The notes under the pieces were generated by a model, which saw nothing but the letters and a program-made list of their open reading frames with translations, ran no database searches and was not told the DNA's origin. Below are positions 7,168 through 15,313 of a DNA stretch of 33,622 nt, piece by piece (the stretch's first letter is position 1; each line of letters starts with the position of its first letter). The DNA lies in contig NZ_JAAKZW010000070.1 of NCBI RefSeq assembly GCF_011044995.1, positions 1-33,622 on the forward strand. Reading direction: 5' to 3'. The translations under genes and the position numbers were made by a program. The stretch is from Streptomyces mesophilus. Lineage in GTDB: Bacteria > Actinomycetota > Actinomycetes > Streptomycetales > Streptomycetaceae.

Positions 7168-8793
7168 CTAGCCCCGCCGCCCCCGCAGCTCCGTCTTCAG
7201 TACCTTCCCGCTCGCGTTCCGCGGCAGTTCGCTCACGAACTCGACCTGTCGCGGCACCTTGTAGTTGGCCATCTCGCGCCGGGACCAGGCGATCAGATCG
7301 TCCGAGGTGAGGGTCGAGCCCGCGCGCCGTACCGCGTACGCCTTGCCGACCTCGCCGAGGCGCGCGTCCGGCACGCCGATCACCGCGACGTCCGCGATGT
7401 CCGGGTGCAGCCCGAGGAGTTGCTCGATCTCGGCCGGATACGCGTTGAAGCCGCCGACGATGAACATGTCCTTGATGCGGTCGGTGATCCGGAGGTTGCC
7501 CTCCTCGTCGAGCACGCCGACGTCCCCGGTGCGCAGCCAGCCGTCCGGCGTGATGGTCTTCTTCGTCTCCTGGGGGTCCTCGAAGTACCCCTGCATCACG
7601 TTGTGCCCGCGCACCATCACCTCACCTGACTTCCCCGTCGCGAGCGTCTCGCCGCCCGGGGAGACGACACGGACCTCCGTGCCGGGTATCGCCCGCCCCG
7701 AGGTCTGAGCGATCACCTGGGCCGCGTCCCCGCGCCGGCACATCGTGACGACCCCGCTGGCCTCCGAAAGGCCGTATGCCGTCAGGACGGTGGCGATCCC
7801 GAGCTCGGAGCGCAGCCGCTCGACCAACTGCAGCGGGACCACCGCCGCGCCCGTGACGACGAGCCGCAGCGCCGACAGGTCGTGCTTGGCGCGCGCGGGG
7901 TGGTCGAGGAGGGACTGGTGGAGGGTGGGCGGTCCGGGCAGGACCGAGATGCGTTCGCTGGCGATGTTGGCGAGCACCGTGTCCACGCTGAAGACCGGCT
8001 GCGGCACCATCGTCGCGCCGCGCATCAGACAGGCCAGGATGCCCGCCTTGTAGCCGAAGGTGTGGAAGAAGGGGTTGACGATCAGATAGCGGTCGCCTTC
8101 GCGCAGGCCGGCGAGTTCGCTCCAGATGTCGTAGCAGCGCAGGGACTGCGCGTGGGTGATGACGGCGCCCTTGGGGCGGCCCGTCGTGCCCGAGGTGAAG
8201 ATGAGGTCCGAGGGTGAGGCCGGGTCGATGCCGGCTCCTCGCGCCTCGACCTCCGCGGCCGGTACGGCGTCCCCGCCCGCCAGGAAGTCCTTCCATGTAC
8301 GGAAGTTCTCCGGGGCGTCGTCGGACAGGACCACCACCTGCTCCAGGTGCGGGAGCGCCGGCAGCGGTCCGGAGCCCTCGCCCTCGGCGGTCGCCCGCCG
8401 CAGCGAAGCCACGTACGAGGTGCCGAGGAACGTCCCCGTGATGAACAGCAGCTTGGCGCGGGAGCGGCCGAGGACATACGCGGCTTCGCTGCCCTTGAAG
8501 CGGGTGTTGAGCGGGACGAGCACCGCGCCCGCCGACACCGCGCCGAGCGAGGAGACGATCCAGTCGAGGGTGTTGGGAGCCCACACCGCCACCCGGTCCC
8601 CGGGTTCGACCCCGCTCGCGATACACGCCGCCGCCGCGCGTTCGACGCGCTTGCCGAGTTCCGCGTACGTGATCCGGGTGCGGCCCTCGACCACCGCCTC
8701 CTGCGCCGCGTAACGCCGGGCCGCCGCACGTACCAGGCCCGGAATGCTGCCCCACTCAAGGTCGCCGCGCATCACTCGCTCTTCCCCGCGCAT
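7168..8793 (-). CDS. Acyl-CoA synthetase, FadD3-like (AMP-dependent ligase)
   Basis: A 541-residue ANL-family ligase that activates a carboxylic acid to its CoA thioester through an acyl-adenylate. Visible motifs are the phosphate-binding loop FTSGTTGRPKGAVITH, YGLSEASG, the hinge GWLRTGDVG, DRIKDMFIVGGFNAYPAEIE, and the catalytic-lysine motif PRNASGKVLK near the C-terminus. The segment NPFFHTFGYKAGILACL and the surrounding text closely resemble my recollection of mycobacterial FadD3, which activates the steroid-ring remnant HIP; the substrate here may differ. ATG 8793 is preferred to GTG 8808 because GGGAGG lies about seven bases before it. It is transcribed divergently from the thiolase operon across the operator at 8817-8831. 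Confidence 0.9.
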   Translation of the reverse strand: MRGEERVMRGDLEWGSIPGLVRAAARRYAAQEAVVEGRTRITYAELGKRVERAAAACIASGVEPGDRVAVWAPNTLDWIVSSLGAVSAGAVLVPLNTRFKGSEAAYVLGRSRAKLLFITGTFLGTSYVASLRRATAEGEGSGPLPALPHLEQVVVLSDDAPENFRTWKDFLAGGDAVPAAEVEARGAGIDPASPSDLIFTSGTTGRPKGAVITHAQSLRCYDIWSELAGLREGDRYLIVNPFFHTFGYKAGILACLMRGATMVPQPVFSVDTVLANIASERISVLPGPPTLHQSLLDHPARAKHDLSALRLVVTGAAVVPLQLVERLRSELGIATVLTAYGLSEASGVVTMCRRGDAAQVIAQTSGRAIPGTEVRVVSPGGETLATGKSGEVMVRGHNVMQGYFEDPQETKKTITPDGWLRTGDVGVLDEEGNLRITDRIKDMFIVGGFNAYPAEIEQLLGLHPDIADVAVIGVPDARLGEVGKAYAVRRAGSTLTSDDLIAWSRREMANYKVPRQVEFVSELPRNASGKVLKTELRGRRG

Positions 8794-8816
8794 CGCAAGC
8801 CCTCCCACCGCAGTAG

Positions 8817-8831
8817 CTGACTATCCGTCAG
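8817..8831. promoter_or_regulatory. Palindromic operator (site 4), divergent ligase/thiolase promoters
   Basis: CTGACTATCCGTCAG has arms CTGAC/GTCAG with one deviation (T for G) from CTGACG-N3-CGTCAG. It lies 24 bases upstream of the ligase ATG and about 60 bases upstream of the thiolase ATG, so one bound repressor could control both divergent units. Confidence 0.72.
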
Positions 8832-8891
8832 ATTAGCTGTAGCCTCCTCCGCTGTCAGCAGGGATGCAGGCGCGTGATCTCGGAGGTGGCC

Positions 8892-10046
8892 ATGGCCGCG
8901 GGCGCATTGAAGGACGCTACAGCGATAGTCGGGATAGGCCAGACCCCCTTCGCGAAACAACTACCGGAATCCGAGAAGGCGTTGGCCTGCCGCGCGATCC
9001 TCGCGGCGCTCGACGACGCGGGCATCTCCCCCGCCGAGGTCGACGGTTTCGCCTCGTACACGATGGAGGAGACCGACGAGGTCGAGATAGCCAAGGCGAT
9101 CGGCGCGGGCGACGTCACCTTCTTCTCCAAGGTCGGTTACGGCGGCGGCGGTTCCTGCGCCACGCTCGCCCATCTCGCCTCGGCCGTCGCGACCGGGCAG
9201 GCCAGCGTCGGTGTCGCCTGGCGCTCACGCAAGCGCGGTTCGGGCCGCCGCCCGTGGACCAACACCCAGGTCCAACTCCCCACACCCGGCCAGTGGACCC
9301 GTCCGTACGGTCTGCTGCGGCCCGCCGACGAGATCGGCATGCTCACCCGGCGCCATATGCACGAGTACGGCACGACCCGCGACCACCTCTTCAACGTCGC
9401 GCTCGCCTGCCGCAACCGCGCCAACCAGAACCCGGCGGCGCAGATGTACGAGCGCCCGATGACCCGCGAGTCGTACATGACGGCCCGCATGATCAGCGAT
9501 CCGCTCTGCCTCTTCGACAACTGCCTCGAGACGGACGGTGCGTTGGCGGCCGTCATCGTCTCCGCCGAGCGCGCCCGCGACTGCCGTCAGAAGCCCGTCT
9601 ATCTGCACTCCGTCGCCCAGGGCCTGCCCGCGCAGCACCACGGCATGGTCAACTACTGGAACGACGACCCGCTGTCCGGCCCCGCCTGGACCGCCGCCCG
9701 ACAGCTGTGGAAGCAGGCCGACTTCGGCCCCGAGGACATCGATGTGGCGCAGATCTACGACGCGTTCACGCCGCTCATCCCGCTCTCCCTGGAGGGCTAC
9801 GGCTTCTGCGGACGCGGCGAGGGCGGGGCGTTCACCGAGGGCGGCGCCCTGGAGATCGGCGGCCGGCTGCCCATCAACACCAGCGGCGGCGGCCTCTCCG
9901 AGGCGTACGTGCACGGCTTCAACCTGATCACCGAGGGCGTCAAGCAGCTGCGCGGCACCTCCACCGCCCAGGTCCCCGACGCGGCCACCTGCCTGGTGAC
10001 CGCGGGCGAGGGCGTCCCCACATCGGCCGTACTCCTGAGGAGCTGA
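8892..10046 (+). CDS. Thiolase-like lipid-transfer protein (Ltp/SCP-x thiolase family)
   Basis: A 384-residue thiolase-fold protein of the lipid-transfer (Ltp) group. It opens DATAIVGIGQTPFAKQL, has GGGGSCATLAHL with Cys89 in the nucleophile region, IYDAFTPLIPLSLEGYGFC near 288-306, and NTSGGGLSEAYVHG in place of the canonical NPSGGxxxxGHPxGATG. Proteins of this type act either as 3-ketoacyl-CoA thiolases or, like Ltp2, as retro-aldolases with a DUF35 partner. The DUF35 gene follows after six bases, which supports such a complex. ATG 8892 is chosen over GTG 8874 because GGAGGT lies immediately upstream at a good distance. It is first in an operon with DUF35 and crotonase genes. Whether it is a thiolase or an aldolase cannot be decided from sequence. 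Confidence 0.87.
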   Translation: MAAGALKDATAIVGIGQTPFAKQLPESEKALACRAILAALDDAGISPAEVDGFASYTMEETDEVEIAKAIGAGDVTFFSKVGYGGGGSCATLAHLASAVATGQASVGVAWRSRKRGSGRRPWTNTQVQLPTPGQWTRPYGLLRPADEIGMLTRRHMHEYGTTRDHLFNVALACRNRANQNPAAQMYERPMTRESYMTARMISDPLCLFDNCLETDGALAAVIVSAERARDCRQKPVYLHSVAQGLPAQHHGMVNYWNDDPLSGPAWTAARQLWKQADFGPEDIDVAQIYDAFTPLIPLSLEGYGFCGRGEGGAFTEGGALEIGGRLPINTSGGGLSEAYVHGFNLITEGVKQLRGTSTAQVPDAATCLVTAGEGVPTSAVLLRS

Positions 10047-10052
10047 TCCCCG

Positions 10053-10496
10053 ATGACCTCTTCCGACCTCCTGGCCCCGGTCGTCGACGACGACGGCGCG
10101 CCCTTCTGGGAGTACACGGCCCAGCACGAACTGCGCGTCCAGGCCTGCGCGAACCCCGAGTGCGGCGAGCTCCGCTTCCCGCCGCGCCCCTGCTGCCCGC
10201 ACTGCCGGTCCTTCGACAGCGAGTGGCGGCGGATGAGCGGCAAGGGCCGGATCTGGTCGTACGTCTTCCCGCATCCGCCGCTCCTTCCGGCGTACGCGGA
10301 GATGGCCCCGTACAACGCGATCGTCGTCGAACTCGCCGACGCCCCGCGCATCCGCCTCGTCGGCAACCTCGTCACCGAGGCCGGCGCCCCGTGGAACTCC
10401 GTCGATCCGTCCCGGCTGAAGATCGGGGCGCGGGTGCAGGTGGTGTTCGCGCGGATCGGCGAGTTCACGATGCCGCAGTGGGTCCTGGAGCGCTGA
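10053..10496 (+). CDS. DUF35 zinc-ribbon/OB-fold protein, partner of the thiolase
   Basis: A 147-residue protein with an N-terminal rubredoxin-like zinc ribbon (CANPECGELRFPPRPCCPHC, with intact Cys pairs) followed by an OB fold (RIWSYVFPHPPLLPAYAEMAPYNAIVVEL and on). DUF35 proteins bind acyl-CoA and form complexes with Ltp thiolase-fold aldolases or with MaoC-like hydratases, as ChsH2 does in cholesterol side-chain degradation. It starts six bases after the thiolase stop, and its TGA overlaps the crotonase ATG (TGATG), so the three are translationally linked. Here it most likely scaffolds the thiolase-like protein. A second DUF35 gene lies at 24323-24751. Confidence 0.88.
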   Translation: MTSSDLLAPVVDDDGAPFWEYTAQHELRVQACANPECGELRFPPRPCCPHCRSFDSEWRRMSGKGRIWSYVFPHPPLLPAYAEMAPYNAIVVELADAPRIRLVGNLVTEAGAPWNSVDPSRLKIGARVQVVFARIGEFTMPQWVLER

Positions 10497-11266
10497 TGTC
10501 CCTACGTGTGGAGTGCGACAAGGAGACCGGGGTCGCGGTCCTGACCCTGGACCGGCCCGAGAAGCACAATGCGATCGATCTGGAGACGGCCGCCGAACTG
10601 ACCGCCGCATGGCGGCAGTTCAGGTTCGACACGTCGGTACGGGCCGTCGTGGTCACCGGAGCGGGCGAGAAGGCCTTCTGCACCGGGATCGACCGGGGCG
10701 TCGACGTGCCGCAGCCGCCGTCCCCGTACACCATCGACGATCCCCTGGTCGCGATCGGGCCGAAGGCCTGCGACCTGTGGAAACCGGTGATCGCGGCGGT
10801 GAACGGGATGGCCTGCGGCGGGGCCTTCTACCTCCTCGGCGAGAGCGAGTTCATCGTCGCGGACGAGCGGGCGACGTTCTTCGATCCGCATACGACGTAC
10901 GGGATGGTGAGCGCGTACGAGGCCATCTACATGGCGCAGCGGATGCCGTTCGGGGAGGTCGCGCGGATGTCCCTGATGGGGACGGCCGAGCGGGTCTCGG
11001 CGCGGCGCGCGTACGAGGTCGGTCTCGTCTCCGAACTCACCGAGCCGGGCGAGGTGTTGGCGGCCGCGGTGTCCTCGGCGGAGGTCATCGCCTCGTATCC
11101 GCCCGCGGCCGTCGAGGGCACGGTGCGTGCGGTGTGGGCGGCGTCGGCTCCGGCCCGGGCGCAGGCGGCGGCCCAGGCACCCCAGCTGATCGGCCTCGGC
11201 AACCTGCCGTCCGGCGAACAGGCCGGGCTCTTCGGCAAACGGCAGCCGGGGTTCCGGCTGCGCTGA
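10496..11266 (+). CDS. Crotonase-superfamily protein lacking the canonical glutamates
   Basis: A 256-residue crotonase fold, third gene of the operon, starting inside the DUF35 stop (TGATG). Family signatures are LDRPEKHNAID (18-28), GAGEKAFCTGID (56-66) and the oxyanion-hole helix NGMACGGAF (103-111), ending with the usual SARRAYEVGLVSEL. Compared with rat enoyl-CoA hydratase, the two catalytic glutamates (Glu144 and Glu164) align with Tyr112 (GGAFYLL) and His132 (FFDPHTTYG). Standard hydration is therefore unlikely. Other crotonases use the same pocket for isomerisation, decarboxylation, hydrolysis or C-C bond cleavage. In a CoA catabolic operon a ring-cleaving or hydrolytic role is possible but unproven. 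Confidence 0.88.
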   Translation: MSLRVECDKETGVAVLTLDRPEKHNAIDLETAAELTAAWRQFRFDTSVRAVVVTGAGEKAFCTGIDRGVDVPQPPSPYTIDDPLVAIGPKACDLWKPVIAAVNGMACGGAFYLLGESEFIVADERATFFDPHTTYGMVSAYEAIYMAQRMPFGEVARMSLMGTAERVSARRAYEVGLVSELTEPGEVLAAAVSSAEVIASYPPAAVEGTVRAVWAASAPARAQAAAQAPQLIGLGNLPSGEQAGLFGKRQPGFRLR

Positions 11267-11289
11267 GCTTTACGCCTGCGCCGTGCCGG

Positions 11290-11892
11290 TCAGTCCAGCA
11301 GGGTCACCTCGTAGACCTCGCAGCCCTGCACCTTCGGTGCCTGCGAGGAGTCGCTCATGGGGATCCGGACCTTGCGCGTCTCGCCCGCCTTCAGCGTCAG
11401 AGTCGTGTCGTTCGCGTCCTGACCCACGTCCATGACGTCCACGAACCCGACGCCCACCCGGTACCTGCCACCGCTCACCGCGTGCACCTCGACCTCGGAG
11501 GCCTTGTCGTAGCCGGGCTTGCGGAGCTTGCCGCCCTGCCGCTTCTTCTTCGCGGACCGGGAGTCGTCACCGAGGCACTTCACGACGACGGCATACGCCC
11601 CGTCACTGGCCACCGTGGGCTCGGGCTCCTCGGTCGGCTCCTCGGCGCCGCCGGAGGAGGTGTCCTCGTACCCGGAGTCGTCGTCGTAGTCGTCGTTGTC
11701 GTGGTCGCGGTATCCGCCCGTCGAGGAACCGCTCGACTTGCTGCTCGAGCATCCGCCACCGCCGGAACCGCTCCTCGACCCGCTCTTGCCGCTGCCACTC
11801 TTCCCACCGGATGTGGACGACGTCTGGAAGCCGGTCAGCGCGAGCACCACGGCGACCAGCACGACTGCGAACCTGACACGACGAAGCCGCAC
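11290..11892 (-). CDS. Secreted protein of unknown function with Ser/Gly and acidic linker
   Basis: 200 residues. A signal peptide is clear: basic MRLRRVR, then the hydrophobic run FAVVLVAVVLALTGF. No lipobox cysteine follows, so secretion rather than lipidation is expected. Residues 25-60 are almost only Ser, Gly and Lys, followed by a Tyr/Asp-rich stretch (DHDNDDYDDDSGYED). The C-terminal half (about 95-200) looks like one small beta domain with cysteines at VVKCLGD and VQGCEVYEV that could form a disulfide. I do not recognise the family. It lies tail-to-tail with the crotonase (23-base gap) and has the divergent membrane-protein gene on its other side. Confidence 0.75.
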   Translation of the reverse strand: MRLRRVRFAVVLVAVVLALTGFQTSSTSGGKSGSGKSGSRSGSGGGGCSSSKSSGSSTGGYRDHDNDDYDDDSGYEDTSSGGAEEPTEEPEPTVASDGAYAVVVKCLGDDSRSAKKKRQGGKLRKPGYDKASEVEVHAVSGGRYRVGVGFVDVMDVGQDANDTTLTLKAGETRKVRIPMSDSSQAPKVQGCEVYEVTLLD

Positions 11893-12025
11893 TGCGGGCC
11901 CCTCCCCCGATCAACGAATCGAACCGGCGGCACCTTAGCAGCAGCGAACGGACCCGGTTCCCGGTGGTGAGACCCGGGGGTGCGGCGTAGCGTCGGGAAC
12001 GAGAGCCCCTCATGGGAGGTCACCG

Positions 12026-12724
12026 ATGAGCCGCGTCCGCAACGTCCTCGGGTCGATCCTCGCTCTCGCCGGAGCGGCGGCCGTCGTCTGGAGCCCCTTC
12101 CGTGCCTGGTACGACGGCCGTCTCGGCCGTGACTACCGCATCGACGAGCTGTTCTCGGCGGACGGTGTCACGGACGACAAGGCGCAGTTGTTCGGCTCGC
12201 TGTTCCTGCCGTTCCTGTTCGTCGCGATCGTGACGCTGGTGGGCGTGTTCGTGCGCTCGCGTCTGCTGCTCGCTTTCGCGGGCATCGTGGCGATGGGCTT
12301 CGCGGTCCTGTGGATGGTGCGCGTGGGACAGGCGGAGGGTTCGCTCTCCGTGGACGCGGACGGCAACGGGCTCGATGTCGGCGCGGGCAGTGCGTTCGTG
12401 GGCGGGGCGATGATCCTGCTGGCCGCCCTGATCATGTCGGGCCGGTCCCGCAGGGCGGCTCCTGCGCCGGTGGCCCCGGCGTCCACGGTGCCGACTCTGG
12501 ACGGCCCGGACCCGTACGCCCCGGACCGGGACCCGTACGCCTCGGACCCGTACGCCTCGGATTCGTTCGACGCGTACGGCGACCGCCCGTCGTCGACGCC
12601 TCCGGCAGCGTCCCCGCCGCCTCCGATGCCTCCTGCGGACGGGCGGCCGGCCCCGGAGCAGCAGGACGGCCCTCCCCCGGCCTGGCACAAGCCTCCGCCG
12701 CCGTCCGGCTCGGGCTCCGGCTGA
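12026..12724 (+). CDS. Four-helix membrane protein with proline-rich tail
   Basis: 232 residues, unknown function. Four hydrophobic segments are visible: about residues 7-24 (VLGSILALAGAAAVVW), 57-75 (LFGSLFLPFLFVAIVTLVGV), 80-98 (LLLAFAGIVAMGFAVLWMV) and 120-138 (AFVGGAMILLAALIM). The C-terminal 90 residues are a hydrophilic tail with DPYA repeats and a Pro-rich end, probably cytoplasmic. GGGAGG precedes the ATG at a good distance. Such small membrane proteins with disordered tails are common in Streptomyces and often uncharacterised. It is convergent with afsK, with a 27-base gap. Confidence 0.78.
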   Translation: MSRVRNVLGSILALAGAAAVVWSPFRAWYDGRLGRDYRIDELFSADGVTDDKAQLFGSLFLPFLFVAIVTLVGVFVRSRLLLAFAGIVAMGFAVLWMVRVGQAEGSLSVDADGNGLDVGAGSAFVGGAMILLAALIMSGRSRRAAPAPVAPASTVPTLDGPDPYAPDRDPYASDPYASDSFDAYGDRPSSTPPAASPPPPMPPADGRPAPEQQDGPPPAWHKPPPPSGSGSG

Positions 12725-12751
12725 GTTGCCCAGGGGCTGGAAGCGGTCGAG

Positions 12752-15115
12752 TTACCGCGCCGTCCCCGTCCCCTTCACCGCGTCCAGCGCGTACACGCAC
12801 CGGTCCTTGCTGCACGCGTACACGACGCCCGCCTGGGCGACCGGCGCCCCGGTGATCTCGCCGCCCGTCGCCAGTTTCCAGCGGAGCTGACCGCCCACCG
12901 CGTCAAGGGTGTACAGGCAGTGGTCGGCGGAGCCGAAGTGCAGCCGGCCCTCGGCCGCGACCGGGGAGCCGATGACCTCGCCGCCCGCCTGGAAGCGCCA
13001 CTTGGGCGTACCGGTGACGGCGTCCAGGGTGTAGAGCCCGTTGCCGGCGCCCACGTGCACATGCCCCAAGGCCACGAGGACCGGGTCGATGGACGACCGC
13101 GACTCCGTGGCGATCCGCCACCGGTCCCGCCCGTCCTTGGCGTCCAGGGCGTAGACCGTGCCCAGATAGTCCGCGAGGTAGACCCCGCCGCCGGTGACCG
13201 CGGCGCCGGGCGCGTACGCGGGCGGCGACAGGAACACCGCGGGTGCCTCGAAGTGCCAGCGGACCTGCCCGGACGTGATGTCGATGGCCAGCACCCGGGT
13301 CCCGGCCGCGACGTACACCGCGCCGTCGGACGCCGGGGTCAGCCGGACCGGCACACCTCCGCAGGAGGCGGCGTCCCCGATGGGATAGGACCACCGCTCG
13401 ACACCCGTACGGGCCTCGACGGCGCGCAGCCTGGCGTCCTTCCACAGGAACACCGTGCCCTCGTGGATGACGGGCCCGGCCTCCGGCGTCTCGAAGTCGG
13501 TCTGCGCCCCGGTGATCTCCCAGAGCTTCTCGCCGTTCGCCGCCTCGTAGCCGCAGACGGCGCCGCCGCGCAGCCCGGCGACGACCGTGCCGCGGCCGGC
13601 CTTGAGCGAGTACACCCAGGCCTCCGTCGCGAAGCGCCACAGATCGGTGCCGTCGGCCGCATCCAGCGTGAAGAGCGTGGGCCCGTCGGAGGCGTGGATA
13701 CGGCCGTCGGTGATCGCCATCGACCAGGCCACGTCACGGGTCTTGAACTGCCGCCGCCCGGTGGCCACATCGAGCGCGTGCACCTCGAACGACGTGACGT
13801 ACACGCGGTCGCCGACGACATGCGGCGTGCCCCAGACGTCGTTGGACATCCGGAAGCGCCACGGCCGCCAGGACGCCGGTCCCGCGGACGGCGCCGGGAC
13901 CACGGGCGCGGGCTCCGCGCCGTTGACGCCCGCCGAACGCGACCACGACGCGGCGAGCGCCGCCTCGGGGGCGCCCACCCGCTTGTCCGCCTCGCGCCGT
14001 GCGTCGGCGACCCGGGGGCCGGGCCCGATCGGCACCTGCGCGCCGGGCAGCCGTACCGGCGAGGGGTCGGGGGCGTCGGGCGTGCGGCGCCAGGCCTCGT
14101 CCCAGTCCTCGCCGCCGGCCGGCCGAGAGGGCCGGGGCGGCGGCTGCGGGGGCTGCGCGGGCTGCGGCGGTACGCCACGGCCGCCGCTGCGGCCGGAAGG
14201 GCCGGTCCGCACGGGCGGACGCCCGCCGCGGCGCGCCTCGATGAGCGCGACGGACCGCTCGGGCAGCCACGCGGAGGCCGTACCGGAGTCGTCGGAGCCG
14301 GACGCGAACAGGTGCGGGGCGAGCTGGGCCTGGAGGTCGGCGGGGCTGGGCCGCATCGCCGCTTCCATATGCATGCAGTCGAGGATCAGCGGCCGCAGCT
14401 CCTCGGGCAGCCCGTCGAGGTCGGGCCCTTCGCGCAGCAGCATGAAGACGGTCTCGACCGGATTCGCGCCATGGAAGGGGGCATGTCCGGTCGCGGCGAA
14501 CACGAGCGTGGACCCCAGCGAGAAGACATCGCTCGCACCGGTGACGGAACGCGAGTCCTTGGCCTGCTCCGGCGACATGTAGGCCGGGGTGCCGACGGCC
14601 ACGTTCGTCATCGTCAGACGCGTATTGGAGACACCGGAGGCGATACCGAAGTCGATGACGCGGGGGCCGTCCTCGACGACGAGCACGTTCGACGGCTTGA
14701 GGTCGCGGTGCACCAGACCCGCGCCGTGGATGGACTGCAACGCCTCGGCGATCCCGGCGGCCAGCCACCGTACGGCCTGGGCCGGCAGCGGCCCGCACTC
14801 ATTCACTATCTCTTCGAGCGAGGGCGCGGGGACATACGCGGTGGCCAGCCACGGCACGGCGGCGCGCGGATCGGCGTCCACGACGGCCGCGGTGTAGAAG
14901 CCGGAGACGGCACGGGCCGCCTCCACTTCACGGGTGAAGCGGACACGGAAGAGCTGGTCCTCGGCGAGCTCGGTCCTGACCGTCTTGATCGCCACCCGGC
15001 GGCCGGAGGCCGAGCGCGCGAGATAGACCAGACCCATGCCGCCGGCACCGAGCCGGCCGAGCACCTCGAACGGCCCGATCCGGCGCGGATCGTGCTGCGT
15101 CAGCTGCTCCACCAC
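12752..15115 (-). CDS. afsK: AfsK, Ser/Thr protein kinase with PQQ-type propeller
   Basis: 787 residues: an N-terminal Hanks-type kinase domain (about 12-270), a Pro/Arg-rich linker, then repeats of the kind LYTLDAVTGTPKWRF that form a PQQ-like beta-propeller (about 420-785). Kinase residues are in place: GRLGAGGMG loop, Lys44 in VAIK, HRDLKPSN (Asp139), DFG (155-157) and APE-like SPE. Numbering from GTG 15115 puts a threonine at position 168 (TRLTMT), matching the AfsK autophosphorylation site in S. coelicolor and supporting this start over GTG 15154; GGGGAGG lies about 10 bases upstream. AfsK phosphorylates AfsR to stimulate afsS. No transmembrane segment is seen. The propeller may sense a ligand. 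Confidence 0.93.
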   Translation of the reverse strand: MVEQLTQHDPRRIGPFEVLGRLGAGGMGLVYLARSASGRRVAIKTVRTELAEDQLFRVRFTREVEAARAVSGFYTAAVVDADPRAAVPWLATAYVPAPSLEEIVNECGPLPAQAVRWLAAGIAEALQSIHGAGLVHRDLKPSNVLVVEDGPRVIDFGIASGVSNTRLTMTNVAVGTPAYMSPEQAKDSRSVTGASDVFSLGSTLVFAATGHAPFHGANPVETVFMLLREGPDLDGLPEELRPLILDCMHMEAAMRPSPADLQAQLAPHLFASGSDDSGTASAWLPERSVALIEARRGGRPPVRTGPSGRSGGRGVPPQPAQPPQPPPRPSRPAGGEDWDEAWRRTPDAPDPSPVRLPGAQVPIGPGPRVADARREADKRVGAPEAALAASWSRSAGVNGAEPAPVVPAPSAGPASWRPWRFRMSNDVWGTPHVVGDRVYVTSFEVHALDVATGRRQFKTRDVAWSMAITDGRIHASDGPTLFTLDAADGTDLWRFATEAWVYSLKAGRGTVVAGLRGGAVCGYEAANGEKLWEITGAQTDFETPEAGPVIHEGTVFLWKDARLRAVEARTGVERWSYPIGDAASCGGVPVRLTPASDGAVYVAAGTRVLAIDITSGQVRWHFEAPAVFLSPPAYAPGAAVTGGGVYLADYLGTVYALDAKDGRDRWRIATESRSSIDPVLVALGHVHVGAGNGLYTLDAVTGTPKWRFQAGGEVIGSPVAAEGRLHFGSADHCLYTLDAVGGQLRWKLATGGEITGAPVAQAGVVYACSKDRCVYALDAVKGTGTAR

Positions 15116-15313
15116 TTGCCTGCCACCTCCCCGTAACTGACCGTGGGACACCACCGAGCGAACGGGCTCGTGCCCATCGTCAGCGTCTCACCACCGAGCC
15201 GCCCTGGCGGCACGCACCCTGATTCTTCCTGGCGCGAGCGGCGGTTGCGAACCCGGGGCCCGATCGGGAGGTCTCACCCCATTACGGGATGAGATGGGGC
15301 AAAGCGTCGAGGG

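Noticed and set aside
8864..10495. In-frame N-terminal extension of the crotonase (800-residue frame)
   Set aside because: The first 544 codons are an out-of-frame reading of the thiolase and DUF35 genes; the real start is the TGATG overlap at 10496.
15270..15300. CCCCAT/ATGGGG inverted repeat between afsK and the double-VOC gene
   Set aside because: Only six pairs with a 12-base loop; could be a weak operator but is within chance for this sequence.
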